Part shown: positions 52,135 to 61,496 of the stretch, piece after piece
How positions within the stretch are numbered: position 1 is the first letter of the stretch
Layout of the letters: each line of letters starts with the position of its first letter
Source of the DNA: Saitoella complicata NRRL Y-17804
Taxonomy: Eukaryota; Ascomycota; Saitoellomycetes; Saitoellales; Saitoellaceae
Length of the DNA stretch: 64,000 bases
NCBI RefSeq assembly: GCF_001661265.1
Contig: NW_017567015.1
Coordinates: 1 to 64,000, forward strand
Direction: 5' to 3'
Notes under the pieces: model-generated
The model's input: the letters and a program-made list of their open reading frames with translations, nothing else
What the model was told of the DNA's origin: nothing
Databases searched by the model: none
Translations under genes and position numbers: made by a program

Positions 52135-53127
52135 ATGCCGGTTGCAGTGATTACTGGAGCGAATAGGTCAGTCGTACGACGGGCTTTTGGTAGCAAATAG
52201 TGACAAGCAGTTGACAGCGGCCTTGGATTTGCAGTTGCATGCCGACTGATCACGGCTGTTGAAGGAATCACAATTGTCGTGACATGCCGATCCACCACCA
52301 AAGCCAAAGATACTCTGCGCCGACTTCAACACAAATATCCCGCAAAGACCCTCAAACTCGATTATGCACTGCTTGACCTTGCGTCCATGCGCAGTGTTCA
52401 TGACACTGCAAAGGAGTTAAAAGAGAGGTTTGGAAGGATCGACTATCTATACCTCAATGCCGGTGCAGGAGACTTCATCGGCCTTGATTGGAAACAACTG
52501 GCATTGGATTTCTGGAATGTGTTCATCGCTGCACTCACCGCACCAACCTACAAGTTGCAAAGAATAGGTCGCAAGTCGGGTGATGGACTGGGATGGGTAT
52601 TCCAGTGTAACGTATTTGGACATTTTTACTTGATGAAGGAGCTACTCCCAGTTATGAAGGATGGTGGTAAAGTCATCTGGACCTCATCTCTTGAGGCATT
52701 CCCTTGGGCGTTCTCCTACCCTGACCCCACCAAAACCCTCTCGGACGTCGCTGATGCAAGTACCTCCACGCCCTCTGACACCCTCCAACTCCTGACCAAC
52801 ACCCACTCCTACGAGGGCTCGAAACGTATCACTGATGTTCTCCACATTGCATCATACAAATCCATCTTCAAGTCATACAAAGTCAGACAATACCTTACTC
52901 ACCCAGGTATCTGCGGTACCAACATCATGGCAGATCACCTCATCAAGCCGTTCTTCTGGGGTATGTTTGCCTGTTTCTACCTTGCTCGTTTGCTGGGTTC
53001 GGTATGGCATACGTGTACAGCGCACAAAGGTGCTCTCTCGTCTCTGTATTGCGCGGTGATCGATGATGACATGAGCAAGAAGTTTGGAAGTGGGACAGAT
53101 AGGTGGGGAAATGAGAGGATTGTGTGA
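52135..53127 (+). CDS. ERG27: 3-keto-sterol reductase, with possible 35-codon extension past an in-frame TGA
   Basis: Two exons: 52135-52166 and 52218-53127; 313 aa to the TGA at 53125. The Rossmann start MPVAVITGANSGLGFAVACR binds NADPH. YLYLNAGAG and HSYEGSKRITDVL give the SDR catalytic Tyr and Lys. Membrane-associated HLIKPFFWGMFACFYLARLL follows. Erg27 reduces the C-3 ketone during C-4 demethylation of sterols in the ER, in complex with Erg25/26/28. After GTDRWGNERIV-TGA the same frame continues 35 codons to TAA at 53233, including VHKAMDDLYREWKEKLQ, which looks like the usual Erg27 end. With it the length would be 349, close to the yeast 347. Confidence 0.9.
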
Positions 53128-53443
53128 CAGGAGGTGGAGGAGTGTGACGAGCAGGAAGGAAGACGGGTTCACAAAGCCATGGACGACCTATACAGGGAGT
53201 GGAAGGAGAAGCTTCAGAAGGAAGATGAGAACTAAAGATATTTTCTTTCCCTAGAAAGTGAGCACGACTTACTCATCCGCTCCCTGTTGCAAGTTCCTAC
53301 GGCTGCTCGATTCGGCTTCCACGGCGCGCGGGCCTACGTTACAACGGATCACGTGCGCCAACGCAGGTCGTCGGCCTCAATAATCCAAAGTCGCCTCCAA
53401 CCGGGATCGACGCAAAACACAATCCCATCCCATCACAGAAACC

Positions 53444-54190
53444 ATGCCAGCAAGACCCCTCGCACATCTCTCCCGCTCAATCTTCGCCGCTCGCCCTTTG
53501 CTGAGGCAGCCGGTCCGCTACAACTCCTCCGCCGCAACTGGGCTCTGGATCCAGACGGAGCAAACCCCCAATGTCGATGCTCTCAAATTCATCCCAGGTC
53601 GCCCAGTCCTCCCCAACCCCTCCTCCCAATCACTGGAATTCAAGTCGGGGCGTGACGCAATGTCCTCCCCCCTCGCCCGAAAACTCTTCACAGTCGACGG
53701 CGTAAAAGCAGTCTTCTTCGGCCCCGACTTCATCACAGTGACAAAAAGCACCGACGCACAATGGCCGCACGTCAAACCCGAGATATTCTCCCTCATCATG
53801 GAACACATCACAGCAGGTCTCCCACTCGTCTCAGACGCCGAATCGACACCGGCGGCGGCGAGTGATACAGCACCCCTCGACACCGACTCCGAAGACGTCG
53901 CGATGATAAAGGAACTCCTCGATACCCGTATCCGCCCCACGATCCAAGAAGACGGTGGTGATGTGGAGTTTAGGGAGTTTAGGGATGGGTGGGTGTATTT
54001 GAAGCTCAAGGGTGCGTGTAGTACGTGTGATTCGAGCACGTTGACGTTGAGGAATGGGATTGAGAGTATGTTGATGCATTATGTCCCGAGTGTGGAGGGG
54101 GTACAGCAGGTTTTGGATCAGGAGGAGGAGGTTGCGTTGAAGGAGTTTGAGAAGTTGGAGGCGAGGTTGAGGGCTGCTGGAGGGCGTTAA
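53444..54190 (+). CDS. NFU1: Mitochondrial Fe-S scaffold/transfer protein Nfu1
   Basis: Single exon, 248 aa. An Arg-rich presequence (1-28) precedes the Nfu N domain (about 35-125: LWIQTEQTPNVDALKFIPGR, then FGPDFITVTKS). The NifU C-terminal domain follows (about 150-225: RPTIQEDGGDVEFREFRDGW, then GACSTCDSS, whose CxxC pair binds a [4Fe-4S] cluster between two subunits). Nfu1 passes clusters from the Isa proteins to lipoate synthase and complex II. Third of four Fe-S genes in this window. Confidence 0.96.
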   Translation: MPARPLAHLSRSIFAARPLLRQPVRYNSSAATGLWIQTEQTPNVDALKFIPGRPVLPNPSSQSLEFKSGRDAMSSPLARKLFTVDGVKAVFFGPDFITVTKSTDAQWPHVKPEIFSLIMEHITAGLPLVSDAESTPAAASDTAPLDTDSEDVAMIKELLDTRIRPTIQEDGGDVEFREFRDGWVYLKLKGACSTCDSSTLTLRNGIESMLMHYVPSVEGVQQVLDQEEEVALKEFEKLEARLRAAGGR

Positions 54191-54377
54191 GCGAGGGAGC
54201 GAGCGTAGCGAGCCTGAGTTAGGTGTACGATATGAAGGAGCATAACCAATCTATGATATCATGAACGAGTGATTGCCGGGGCGCACGGAGCTCGGGATCA
54301 AAAGTCCAATGGTCTTCGAACAATAGTGAAATGTTTTCATCGCGCATTGTATTCGTACATTATCCGCACCCTCCCCT

Positions 54378-54915
54378 CTATTTCTCCCACCTGCTGGACT
54401 TGGTGATGGTTTCGCTCTTGCCAACTCCTGTATATTTGAAGTGCTTGTCCTGTAAAACCCATAGTTAGCAGTTGTCCTTGCGAACCAACACCGAGTTGTC
54501 CGTGGAGTCGTGAGTCCCCAGTCCTGATCTGTCTACCAAATCTCGTCACATCCCGTTCAACGCAAATCCATTGCCGCCAACCCGGCCTCCATCCAAGTTC
54601 CACTTGAAACCAACCTCATCCACGTTCCACCTCACCTCACCAAGGACTCAGACTCCACGCTCCACAACGCAATGCCCCCCACTCTGCTCTCACCTCAGCC
54701 CACTGAGCAATGTAATAAATCCCAACCGGAATAACAACAGCCATCATAATCGCCTGACGCGCCATCTTGGACGTAAACTTGAATCTGGTGTCGGCGGAGT
54801 GGCGCATCAGAGCATGGTGCTCGATTGCTGGGTCTTTAAGCAGTCCTGTGGACGTAGGGTCAGTAGGGCTCAACCAAGAAGGGAGGTAGAGGGGGAGGAA
54901 CGAACCTCCGGCCAT
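54378..54915 (-). CDS. Complex I accessory subunit, NDUFB4 type
   Basis: Three exons: 54906-54915 (10 nt, MAG plus one base), 54694-54845, 54378-54449; 77 aa. The first donor is the weak GTTCGT but a TACTGAC branch and CCACAG acceptor support it. The chain reads MAGGLLKDPAIEHHALMRHS, a membrane helix (RQAIMMAVVIPVGIYYIAQW), and DKHFKYTGVGKSETITKSSR. The DPAI-x-x-x-x-x-MR start and single span fit fungal NDUFB4-like subunits of the membrane arm. The family call is from pattern alone. Confidence 0.72.
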
Positions 54916-55151
54916 TTTGAGTGGGTTGGGTGTGGATTTTGGGTGGTAGAGTATGAGGTGTGCTGAGATGCGGGTTTGGGGGGGACTGCAGGGGAGGCAC
55001 GTGATGTGCGTTACAATACGGTGGGAGGAGCAACCAGGACTCACCTGACTCCAGTGTATTCTCTAAAGCGCCGTTGATCTCGCAGAGATGTGTATGCTAC
55101 CTACCTGACTGATCCCTTCGCACAATGACCAGAGCGTTTCTTTCCACGTCT

Positions 55152-56186
55152 TCACGGCATGGTCCATCCCCTCAGCTCTCCATCATCACCAGCCGTCCAC
55201 AGGACCTCCTTGTCGCGCTGTACTTGCCACGTAACGCAATTCACCTCCTGAACACCATGTGCCTCTGTCTGAACATACTCCACCTCCCAAGCCTCAGCAT
55301 CTCCCTCCTTCCTCCTATACACAACAACAATTCCATCCCCGCCACCTGTAGCTATCCGTCCACTAGGAGAGAACGCAACAGAGTAAATCGAACGAGTGTG
55401 GACTTGAGGAAGTTGTCCAATCTCTTCCCAATCTTCATCCGTACGGATGATCTTCGACTCCTCCTTCTCCTTCTTCTGCCATAACCGAACCGTACAATCA
55501 TCCGATGACGACGCCAACACCCTCCCATCTGGGGCAAACGCAACACCCCAAACCGTCCCCCCATGCCCCTTCAACACCGCAACTGGCGTCCAATCATCAT
55601 CACTTGGCGAATCCCGATACAAAATAACCATATCATCATAACTCGCACTTGCCAACAAACTCTCCCTCGGCGAAAACGCAACACATTTGACATCCTGACT
55701 ATGCTCCTGCAACACACTCAGACATTGAAATTCGTCGTCATCTTCAGATTCCCAGATCCAGACGGATTTGTCACGGGAACAGGTTGCGAGAAAGGTCGAG
55801 TCTGCTGACCACACAACAGATTTGACTTCGTTTTCGTGGCCTTCAAGGGTTGCAATACAGTCCCATTCGCCGTCTTGGTTATCCTCAAGATTGTTCACGT
55901 ATTCCCAGATCCCGATCGTGCCGTCGAAGGAAGCGGTTGCGAGGACAACCCGTTCGTCACCGTTGTTCGTCCGAGGAGGCTTGAACGCTGAACACCGCAC
56001 AGAACGTTTGTGTTGATCACGGAGTGTGGCGATGCATCGACCCGTCGTGGTATTCCAGATCCGTGTCGTAAGATCCGAGGAGCAAGAGGAGAGAAGGGGA
56101 AGGGTCGGGTGTGGGGTAACGTGCCAGGCTCGTGCTGTGTGCCCTTGGAAGGTATGTTCGAGCTTGAAAAACTTTGGTGAAGACAT
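55152..56186 (-). CDS. CIA1: Cytosolic Fe-S assembly WD40 protein Cia1
   Basis: Single exon, 344 aa, made of seven WD repeats: for example HTARAWHVTPHPTLPLLSSC, VVLATASFDGTIGIWEY, GHENEVKSVVWSADSTFLAT, LLASASYDDMVILYRD, LKGHGGTVWGVAFAPDGRVL, SIYSVAFSPSGRIATGGGD. Length (yeast 330 aa), the double acidic insert and the VTWQ/W end fit Cia1/CIAO1. Cia1 joins Cia2 and Met18 to insert [4Fe-4S] clusters into nuclear and cytosolic proteins. Fourth Fe-S biogenesis gene in 13 kb. Confidence 0.93.
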   Translation of the reverse strand: MSSPKFFKLEHTFQGHTARAWHVTPHPTLPLLSSCSSDLTTRIWNTTTGRCIATLRDQHKRSVRCSAFKPPRTNNGDERVVLATASFDGTIGIWEYVNNLEDNQDGEWDCIATLEGHENEVKSVVWSADSTFLATCSRDKSVWIWESEDDDEFQCLSVLQEHSQDVKCVAFSPRESLLASASYDDMVILYRDSPSDDDWTPVAVLKGHGGTVWGVAFAPDGRVLASSSDDCTVRLWQKKEKEESKIIRTDEDWEEIGQLPQVHTRSIYSVAFSPSGRIATGGGDGIVVVYRRKEGDAEAWEVEYVQTEAHGVQEVNCVTWQVQRDKEVLWTAGDDGELRGWTMP

Positions 56187-56362
56187 TGTAAGTTAATGGA
56201 GAAGAGATCAGGATCAGGTCGAAGGAGGAGGTGGGGATGGGATGGGGAGGTGTAATTTAGGTTTGGCGATATGTAGCGTCGGCGGCGGTGAGCGCGGGCA
56301 CGTGCAGCGTTGTACGAAACTCGAAGCTCTACCTTATAATTACACTTTCGAGATCCACAAAG
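56187..56362. promoter_or_regulatory. Divergent CIA1-RRM gene promoter
   Basis: 176 bp between opposite start codons. Nothing specific recognised. Confidence 0.5.
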
Positions 56363-56929
56363 ATGTCAGCAGTAGCAGCAGATCAACGGACAAAAGCAAC
56401 TCTCCATGTTTGTACGTCACTCCTTGCAACTGCGCTGTTGAATGCTGACAGAACGGATGTTACAGCGGGCCTCGATAAAGCGGTGACACGAGAGCTGCTA
56501 CATGCCGCGTTCATTCCATTCGGCGATATCGTCGAAGTAACACTTCCCCGAGACGAACAATCAGGTAACTTCACTTTCGGGTGTTTGTATGACATCTCTG
56601 ACAATGAAGATACAGACCAACCCCACCGCGGCTTCGCCTACATCGAATACGAATCCCCCCTCGACGCAGCCGAAGCAATCGACAACATGAACGACAGCGA
56701 ACTATTCTCCAAAACACTACGAGTAACACAAGCGAAGGCGAATAGAGACACAAATCCGAATGAGGGGTTGGGGAGTACGAAGGCGCTGTGGGAGCAGGAG
56801 GGGTGGTTGAAGGAGCATGCGGTTGACGAGGAGGATATTAGGGCTGTGCAGGCTGTTAATGGGGGTGGGATTGATCCTATGGAGGGGGTGGAGAGGGAAG
56901 TTGGGCCGGCGAGGCCGCCGGGGGCGTGA
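56363..56929 (+). CDS. Cyp33-like RRM protein without cyclophilin domain
   Basis: Three exons: 56363-56411, 56466-56564, 56616-56929; 153 aa. Introns start GTACGT and GTAACT. The RRM spans about 12-88: ATLHVSGLDKAVTRELLHAA, FIPFGDIVEVTLPRDEQ, HRGFAYIEYESPLDAAEAID, FSKTLRVTQAK. The LLHAAFIPFGDI and DNMNDSELF strings are nearly those of the RRM of human PPIE/Cyp33. There the RRM is fused to a peptidyl-prolyl isomerase; here a short acidic tail with LWEQEGWLKEH follows and the isomerase is absent. Likely a spliceosome-associated factor. Confidence 0.85.
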   Translation: MSAVAADQRTKATLHVCTSLLATALLNADRTDVTAGLDKAVTRELLHAAFIPFGDIVEVTLPRDEQSGNFTFGCLYDISDNEDTDQPHRGFAYIEYESPLDAAEAIDNMNDSELFSKTLRVTQAKANRDTNPNEGLGSTKALWEQEGWLKEHAVDEEDIRAVQAVNGGGIDPMEGVEREVGPARPPGA

Positions 56930-57342
56930 TGTGGAGGATGTGTGCGTGAGGGTTGGAAGGAAGAAATACCGGTATGCCCGAGAAGAGGACCGTTAAGACA
57001 CGAGGCAGACCGGGTCTCAAAGCGCGTATGAAACAAATACGTCTGCGAGTGAGAAGAAGGAGGGCCGTCAATGACGAGATTATTCCCGACGAACCGTGGG
57101 GACAAGGAGGTGTCTCCCATGAAGCAAAGATACCCAAAGAACGACGCAAAGACGTTGCGCTCGAGGACGAATATTTGATATCTATCAAGAACAATAATCC
57201 TTGAATTCACCATACCTCCCCTTCAGATCCTGTGCACGTGCCTTTCTTCGCCCCTGTCCAGGCGCAGATTTCATTCGTGAGCCAAAAAAGTGTGAGAGCC
57301 GATAAGCACCTCGAAGCCCCTCCCCTTCGATCCACCCCCAAA
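56930..57342. other. RRM gene 3' end and UTP5 promoter
   Basis: About 410 bp. An open frame runs into UTP5 from 57232 but starts at a GTG. No separate gene seen. Confidence 0.6.
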
Positions 57343-59460
57343 ATGGCACGTAAATCAACAGGAAGAGCGCCTCGCGACACCTCAAAGACCGACGTGTCGA
57401 ATACCCGACTTTCCTCCGTCCTCGTTACGGCGTTTTCGGTGACACACCCGCTTTTCGCCTCGGCCGTGCTTGCATTGGATGCTCACCATGTCAGGATTGT
57501 CGATACCAATTCGTCTGTGTTGAGGAATGAGTACGTTCTGCCTAAATCCGTGACTTGTAAGTGTTTGGCATGGGGTCTCGACCGTTCCGATTCTACAAAG
57601 TCTACGAAGAAGAGAAAAACGTCCCTTGCGGCTGAGGGTGGAGAGAAGGCCTGGCTCGCCATTGGACAAAGTAACGGCGAGGTTGTGTTATACTCCCCAT
57701 CGAACGCGAGCGTGCAAAAGACGTTGAGCGGAGCGCATGTGGGTGATGTCACTGGATTTGCGTTCGCGGAGGATGGAAGACGGGGATGGTCGGTTGGTGC
57801 GGACGGAAAGGTTGTGGAGTGGGATTTGGAGAGCGGAAAGAGTGTCAACACTATTACCCCCGACGCTTCGTCTACCGCACTCAACACAGTCGCTCCCGCC
57901 GCCGCTGGATCGATCCTCGCCGCTTCCCATAATATCCACCTCATCGCCGATAACGCTACCGCACACACCTTCTCCGCCCACACCACCCCAGTACACACCC
58001 TCATCTGGTCAGCAAACTCCACACACTTCGTCTCCGCCGCCGAGACTGACCGTTTCGTTAACCTCTTCGCTCCCACATCTGACACCCCTACCCAAACCAA
58101 GGCATCCATGGTTGCTGAGGCTGATGTGCGCAAGGTTGCTGTCAGCGGTGAGGATGTCCTCGCTGCGTTGACTACGGATGGTGTCGTCGAGTTGTTTGCC
58201 GCGCCCTTCACGCCTGCTGCTCCCGCTGCCGGTAAACGACGAAAGTCCGCCGGATTGACCAGAAACTCGAATGTGAAGATTAGGGTGGTACGTCCGGATG
58301 ACGCCAAGACCGCTGTCGATATCGTCGATATCGTGTTCAAGGGCGAGGAGATCGTCGTGTCGTGGGTCGAGGGCACTCGCGTCGTTTTCGAGTCGGTTCC
58401 GTATGGGTCTGCGTTGGCGTCTGGTGAGGGAATCGAGTTGGTCAGAGCACAAGCAAAGGCTCAGGCGAATGGTGTTAAGGAGAATGGAGTTAGCTACGAT
58501 GAGGCGCAGGCTGTTGTTGTCGGTGGACACGATCAGGGCGATGTTGGTATGGATGATGTCGAGGATGAGGAGGAGAATGCTAGCGATGTCGAGGATGGTG
58601 AGCCGACTTTGGCGGACCGGTTGCAGGCTCTGGAGGTTAGTCAGAGCACCAAGGCGGCACTCGCTGCGGCGAAGAAGGCTACGCGTAGAAGAAAGGAGGA
58701 TAACGTGGTGGTCGATGGCTTGCCTTCCCTCACCGGTAACGTCATCATCAAGAAGAGCAGATCATCTAGGTCAGATGCCGTCGTGCCTGCGGTCCCTGCG
58801 TCTTCGTTGACGACTGTCTTGTCCCAGGCGTTGAAGACGAATGATTCGCAGTTGTTGGAGAGTTGTTTGAACCACGAGGATTCGCATATCGTGTCGGAGA
58901 CTATCAGGCGTCTCGACCCGGCGTTGGCGGTTACCTTGTTGGAAAAGATTGCAGAGAGGATGGGCCGTCGCCCGGCGCGTGCTGGTCAGCTCGGTGTGTG
59001 GGTTAGGTGGACCGTGGTCGCTCACGGCGGACATCTCGCTTCTCTGCCAAACTTGGTACAGACTTTGTCCTCGCTTCACGGAACGCTGTCGGCACGTGCG
59101 GCTGCCTTGCCGAGGTTGTTGGCGTTGCAGGGAAGGTTGGATGTCGTCTCTGCTCAGATCGAGTTGAGAAACACTCCTGGACCTTTGCCGGGTAACATGA
59201 AGGCTGCTGCGGGTGATGAGAGTGAGGAGGAGAGTGATGTCGAGTACGTTGAGGGAGAGGAGGAGGATTTGATGGATGAGGATGTTTCTCATGTTGGAAT
59301 CGGTGAGAGCGAGGATGAGGAGGAGGGCGATGAGGACGTCAGCGGAGAGGAGTACGAGTCGGATGAGGAGGGAGATGACCTTATTGACGATGAGGCAGAG
59401 GAAGCATCTGACGACGAGGAAGATGAGGAAGACTTTAGCGATGAGGAGGACGAAGAGTAG
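57343..59460 (+). CDS. UTP5: t-UTP subunit Utp5/WDR43
   Basis: Single exon, 705 aa, ATG at 57343. WD-type repeats fill the first half (AWLAIGQSNGEVVLYSPSNA, VTGFAFAEDGRRGWSVGADG, HTTPVHTLIWSANSTHFVSA). The Utp12 domain at about 490-610 reads SLTTVLSQALKTNDSQLLES, then LLEKIAERMGRRPARAGQLG, VWVRWTVVAHGGHL. The last 90 residues are strongly acidic. Utp5 belongs to the UtpA complex that starts 90S pre-ribosome assembly and supports rDNA transcription in the nucleolus. Confidence 0.88.
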   Translation: MARKSTGRAPRDTSKTDVSNTRLSSVLVTAFSVTHPLFASAVLALDAHHVRIVDTNSSVLRNEYVLPKSVTCKCLAWGLDRSDSTKSTKKRKTSLAAEGGEKAWLAIGQSNGEVVLYSPSNASVQKTLSGAHVGDVTGFAFAEDGRRGWSVGADGKVVEWDLESGKSVNTITPDASSTALNTVAPAAAGSILAASHNIHLIADNATAHTFSAHTTPVHTLIWSANSTHFVSAAETDRFVNLFAPTSDTPTQTKASMVAEADVRKVAVSGEDVLAALTTDGVVELFAAPFTPAAPAAGKRRKSAGLTRNSNVKIRVVRPDDAKTAVDIVDIVFKGEEIVVSWVEGTRVVFESVPYGSALASGEGIELVRAQAKAQANGVKENGVSYDEAQAVVVGGHDQGDVGMDDVEDEEENASDVEDGEPTLADRLQALEVSQSTKAALAAAKKATRRRKEDNVVVDGLPSLTGNVIIKKSRSSRSDAVVPAVPASSLTTVLSQALKTNDSQLLESCLNHEDSHIVSETIRRLDPALAVTLLEKIAERMGRRPARAGQLGVWVRWTVVAHGGHLASLPNLVQTLSSLHGTLSARAAALPRLLALQGRLDVVSAQIELRNTPGPLPGNMKAAAGDESEEESDVEYVEGEEEDLMDEDVSHVGIGESEDEEEGDEDVSGEEYESDEEGDDLIDDEAEEASDDEEDEEDFSDEEDEE

Positions 59461-59996
59461 GCGAAAATGGGAAGTTCGTACACGGGTTGAAGAAAAGGGA
59501 AACTTGGCATACCAGGATTGCATTGGATAATACACATTCTCGCATTGACATGTTCTGCTTCTCTGGTGCGTGCGTGGGAAACCTCATATTCTGCACCCTG
59601 CCCTCCTGACTGTAGGCCATAGGACAGCCGTAAAAGATTGACAATCTCGGTAGATATTATTTGGGCTTTCCCAAGTGGCCTCATCTCGGTTACTATATTT
59701 AGGTGCAGGGTGCTTCGGCTCGCCTCGAACCCATGCGCGCAGTACACGTCTTGGCAACGCTGCCCGTACCAAGTCCAAACAAATCCAACCCGTGTGCTCC
59801 AAGAGAAACGGCCCGGACGGCAACGAAGCGTGTACGGTGTGACCTTTAAGAGGACGCATACAGCCCCTCATTCTCTTCAAACTACAAACGAACCAGATTG
59901 ACAGGATCAACTACGTTCCTTCGTACTACACCCCCAGCTACAAGTCACCGATAAGCATCCAGGAGACACCTTCGAGAGGAAAGTTAAGACTACAAG
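59461..59996. other. Intergenic, 0.5 kb
   Basis: UTP5 3' region and next promoter. No gene seen. Confidence 0.6.
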
Positions 59997-60689
59997 ATGG
60001 CCACTCCGACGACAGATCTCGCAACGGCCGCTACCGACCTCGCTGAAGCAACCTCCGCCATATCCGCCGCCCAAGCAACAGCCTCCGCACTGTCCTCCAC
60101 CCTCGACAAAATCAAATACGCCTGGTCTTCCCCCGACCACTGCGTCCACGAGAATTGGTGCAGAATTCCGGCCATCATTATCATCGTCATCGGTATCTCC
60201 GTCCTCATCTCGTTGATTTGTTGTATCCGGGGTTTGATCGCGTGTTGCTGTTGTTGTTGTCAGTCGTGTTGTACCGGACGTGGGAGTCCGCGTGGTCGAA
60301 GCCGGACTCAAAGTTTTGGAACGCCGTATACGCAGCCGCAGCCTATCAACGTATACACTCAACCCGCACCCGTACAATCTCCACGCGCAGACTACCTACC
60401 AAGCATGCCAGCAAGCTGGAGTGGATACAATAAAGTCGATACGAATCCGAATGCGCATGCGCATGCGGCGGACAATGGGTATGGACAGAACAAGGGGTAT
60501 TATGAGATGAGTACTGTTCGAGCGACGAGTCCCGGGCAGCCGCCGTCGTATAACTCGAGGAACAACAGTTATAATGCGGCGTATGCGGCGTATGGGGCTC
60601 CTGAGGCGTACGGTGAGGCGCCGCATCGGGGAGGATATGGCGGGCAGGATGCATATAGCAACAATTATGGGAGACACGCAGCCGTGTAA
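59997..60689 (+). CDS. Single-pass membrane protein with palmitoylation-type Cys cluster
   Basis: Single exon, 230 aa. An Ala/Thr/Ser N-terminus with two Cys (CVHENWC) precedes one membrane helix at about 57-80 (IPAIIIIVIGISVLISLICC). A dense cysteine patch follows at 75-92 (ACCCCCCQSCC), a probable S-acylation site. The long tail is Tyr/Asn/Pro/Gly-rich and holds a PPSY motif, a possible Rsp5 WW-domain ligand. The layout is common in ascomycetes for plasma-membrane or eisosome-region proteins of unknown function. No family name recalled. Confidence 0.75.
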   Translation: MATPTTDLATAATDLAEATSAISAAQATASALSSTLDKIKYAWSSPDHCVHENWCRIPAIIIIVIGISVLISLICCIRGLIACCCCCCQSCCTGRGSPRGRSRTQSFGTPYTQPQPINVYTQPAPVQSPRADYLPSMPASWSGYNKVDTNPNAHAHAADNGYGQNKGYYEMSTVRATSPGQPPSYNSRNNSYNAAYAAYGAPEAYGEAPHRGGYGGQDAYSNNYGRHAAV

Positions 60690-61496
60690 GGAGTTAGTGA
60701 GGCTTGAATTGTGAAGACCGTGAAGATGGAGGGGTGATGATAGGGACGTCAAGGGCTTGGAGTTCGGGATCTTGCTTTTCTATAACATATTGTTAAATAC
60801 GATGCTACCACATCCAGTACGCCTTTGGTGATCCTGGCCAGTTGCAGACCCGTCGTGATTGGTGGCTTGCATTAATTCAACATTGCCATGTCGACAGGTT
60901 CCAACCAGTAGTCGTCGATGTTGCTATATTGACGGTCTTGATGTCATTGGAGTCTTTTGGGAAGACTTAAGCTGCCGTCTTTTCCGACTCTCCTTATCCT
61001 TTATCAGCATAGGTTACCTCGACACCAAATTCCAGATCATTGGCGGTCGGAAAGCCTTGGCTGCTTTGGCGAAAGAAGAGGTTCCCACGCGTATGCGTTG
61101 ACCGTAAACATACGGTAAACATCGACTTGGTAGACAAAATAGAACCCGTTGTATAAGTATATAATTCTAAAGGAATCCCTAAAACACACTCTTGGACAAA
61201 TAAAACAGACGAAATCACAAAACAGAAACGTTGCACATCCTCCTACGGTATCGTACACTCCACCTTCAAAATCAAACCAAAAGGTGAACCCAACAGTATC
61301 AAATCCAAACGAGTGTAGTATGCTAATCCAACTTCTTCTCTCAATCTCAATCTCAATCTCAAGCGAACAACGAACGACCCACTCCCATCTAACGCTAAGA
61401 ACCTGTTTATCATTTTCCAAAAAATCTCCTTGGTATCGCTCGATCATCGGTATCATAACAAACGATCTCTCTTTCGCCTCGTGCAGTGTTTACAAA
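60690..61496. other. Intergenic, 0.8 kb
   Basis: Convergent 3' ends. A short TCAATC hexamer run lies at 61338-61361. No gene seen. Confidence 0.6.
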
